DNA of 5,544 nt from Candidatus Rifleibacteriota bacterium (GTDB lineage Bacteria; Riflebacteria; Ozemobacteria; Ozemobacterales; Ozemobacteraceae), in assembly GCA_022704885.1 (NCBI GenBank), contig JAKJFO010000252.1, positions 1 through 5,544 on the forward strand, in the 5' to 3' direction. Shown piece by piece: positions 5,226 to 5,544 of the stretch (its first letter is position 1; every line of letters starts with the position of its first letter). The translations under genes and the position numbers were made by a program. The notes below the pieces were generated by a model. That model did not search any database, was not told the origin of the DNA, and saw nothing but the letters and a program-made list of their open reading frames with translations.

Positions 5226-5544
5226 ATGAAAATCCGTAATTCTCTCGTTTTTATGGTAGTTCTGGCACTGCTGGTCGGTTTTGGCCTGTCGGCGCAGGAT
5301 AAACCGGCTGAGCCGTTAAAGGATGCCGCTTCTGAGCCGGTCGGTCCGGCCCTGGGTGAGCCTGCGCCGCTGTTCGAGTTGAACGATCTGGATGGCAAAC
5401 CGGTCTCGCTGGCATCATTCAAGGGCAAATATGTGGTGCTTGAATGGACGAATTACGACTGCCCGTTTGTTAAAAAGCATTATTCAAGTGGCAACATGCA
5501 GGCACTGCAGCAGAAAAATGTCGCTGAGGGCGTTATCTGGCTGG
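5226..5544 (+). CDS. Exported peroxiredoxin-like (AhpC/TSA-type) protein, 3' end outside window
   Basis: The ATG at 5226 follows a strong AAGGAGG (5215-5221) by four bases and begins 30 bp after the dsbD-like stop, so the genes are probably co-transcribed. The first 106 residues are visible. Residues 1-23 form a signal peptide (basic start KIR, hydrophobic core, cleavage after LSA). A Pro/Glu/Ala-rich spacer leads to a thioredoxin-fold start: GEPAPLFELNDLDGKPVSL, then KGKYVVLEWTNYDCPFVKKHY, SGNMQALQ and GVIWL. This matches secreted redoxins of the PRX-like group with a single C79 in CPFVKKHY. There is no CXXC, and the TxxxC spacing differs from the TxxC of typical peroxiredoxins. The likely role is reduction of peroxides or other oxidants in the periplasm, with the cysteine re-reduced by the neighbouring DsbD/ScsB protein; this pairing is inferred from gene order and from known ScsB-peroxiredoxin pathways. 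A resolving cysteine, if any, would lie beyond the window. Confidence 0.88.
   Translation, partial: MKIRNSLVFMVVLALLVGFGLSAQDKPAEPLKDAASEPVGPALGEPAPLFELNDLDGKPVSLASFKGKYVVLEWTNYDCPFVKKHYSSGNMQALQQKNVAEGVIWL

Overview
The window looks like a stretch of a moderately GC-rich chromosome from a Gram-negative (diderm) bacterium. Two gene products carry export signals and belong to a periplasmic thiol-redox system, Shine-Dalgarno sites are conventional, and genes are closely spaced with two longer intergenic stretches. The sequence does not identify the phylum: XthA resembles proteobacterial ExoIII, while the VWFA-related protein, the stand-alone NFACT-R protein and the G-C-C-A-C-x-G-A-T type repeats are typical of many environmental lineages.

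Layout. (1) 1-1044, plus: the 3' part of a gene whose first codons encode the end of a VWFA-related domain, followed by a helical, probably coiled-coil region and a very acidic Asp/Ser tail. (2) 1056-1868, minus: a complete exodeoxyribonuclease III gene (xthA), convergent with the first gene and 11 bp from it. (3) 1869-2205: a 337-bp intergenic region between divergent genes, with candidate promoters in both directions, a perfect inverted repeat and a small hairpin. (4) 2206-2616, plus: a stand-alone NFACT-R (DUF814) RNA-binding protein. (5) 2617-2933: a 317-bp intergenic region containing three degenerate copies of a GCCRC-GA repeat and a leader with two hairpins. (6) 2934-5195, plus: a DsbD/ScsB-type membrane thiol reductase. 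(7) 5226 to the window end, plus: an exported peroxiredoxin-like protein, truncated by the window edge.

The last two genes form a probable operon, 30 bp apart. The membrane protein should carry electrons from cytoplasmic thioredoxin through its membrane domain and periplasmic thioredoxin domain, and the secreted CPFVKKHY-type redoxin is a likely recipient, as in the ScsB-peroxiredoxin pathway known from Caulobacter. The main oddity is domain order in the DsbD/ScsB protein: the nDsbD-like (DsbC/DsbD-alpha, PF11412-type) region, normally N-terminal, lies at the C-terminus behind the thioredoxin domain, and a Gly-rich linker with a 15-residue tandem duplication occupies its usual place. No CRISPR array, rRNA, tRNA or transposase was seen.
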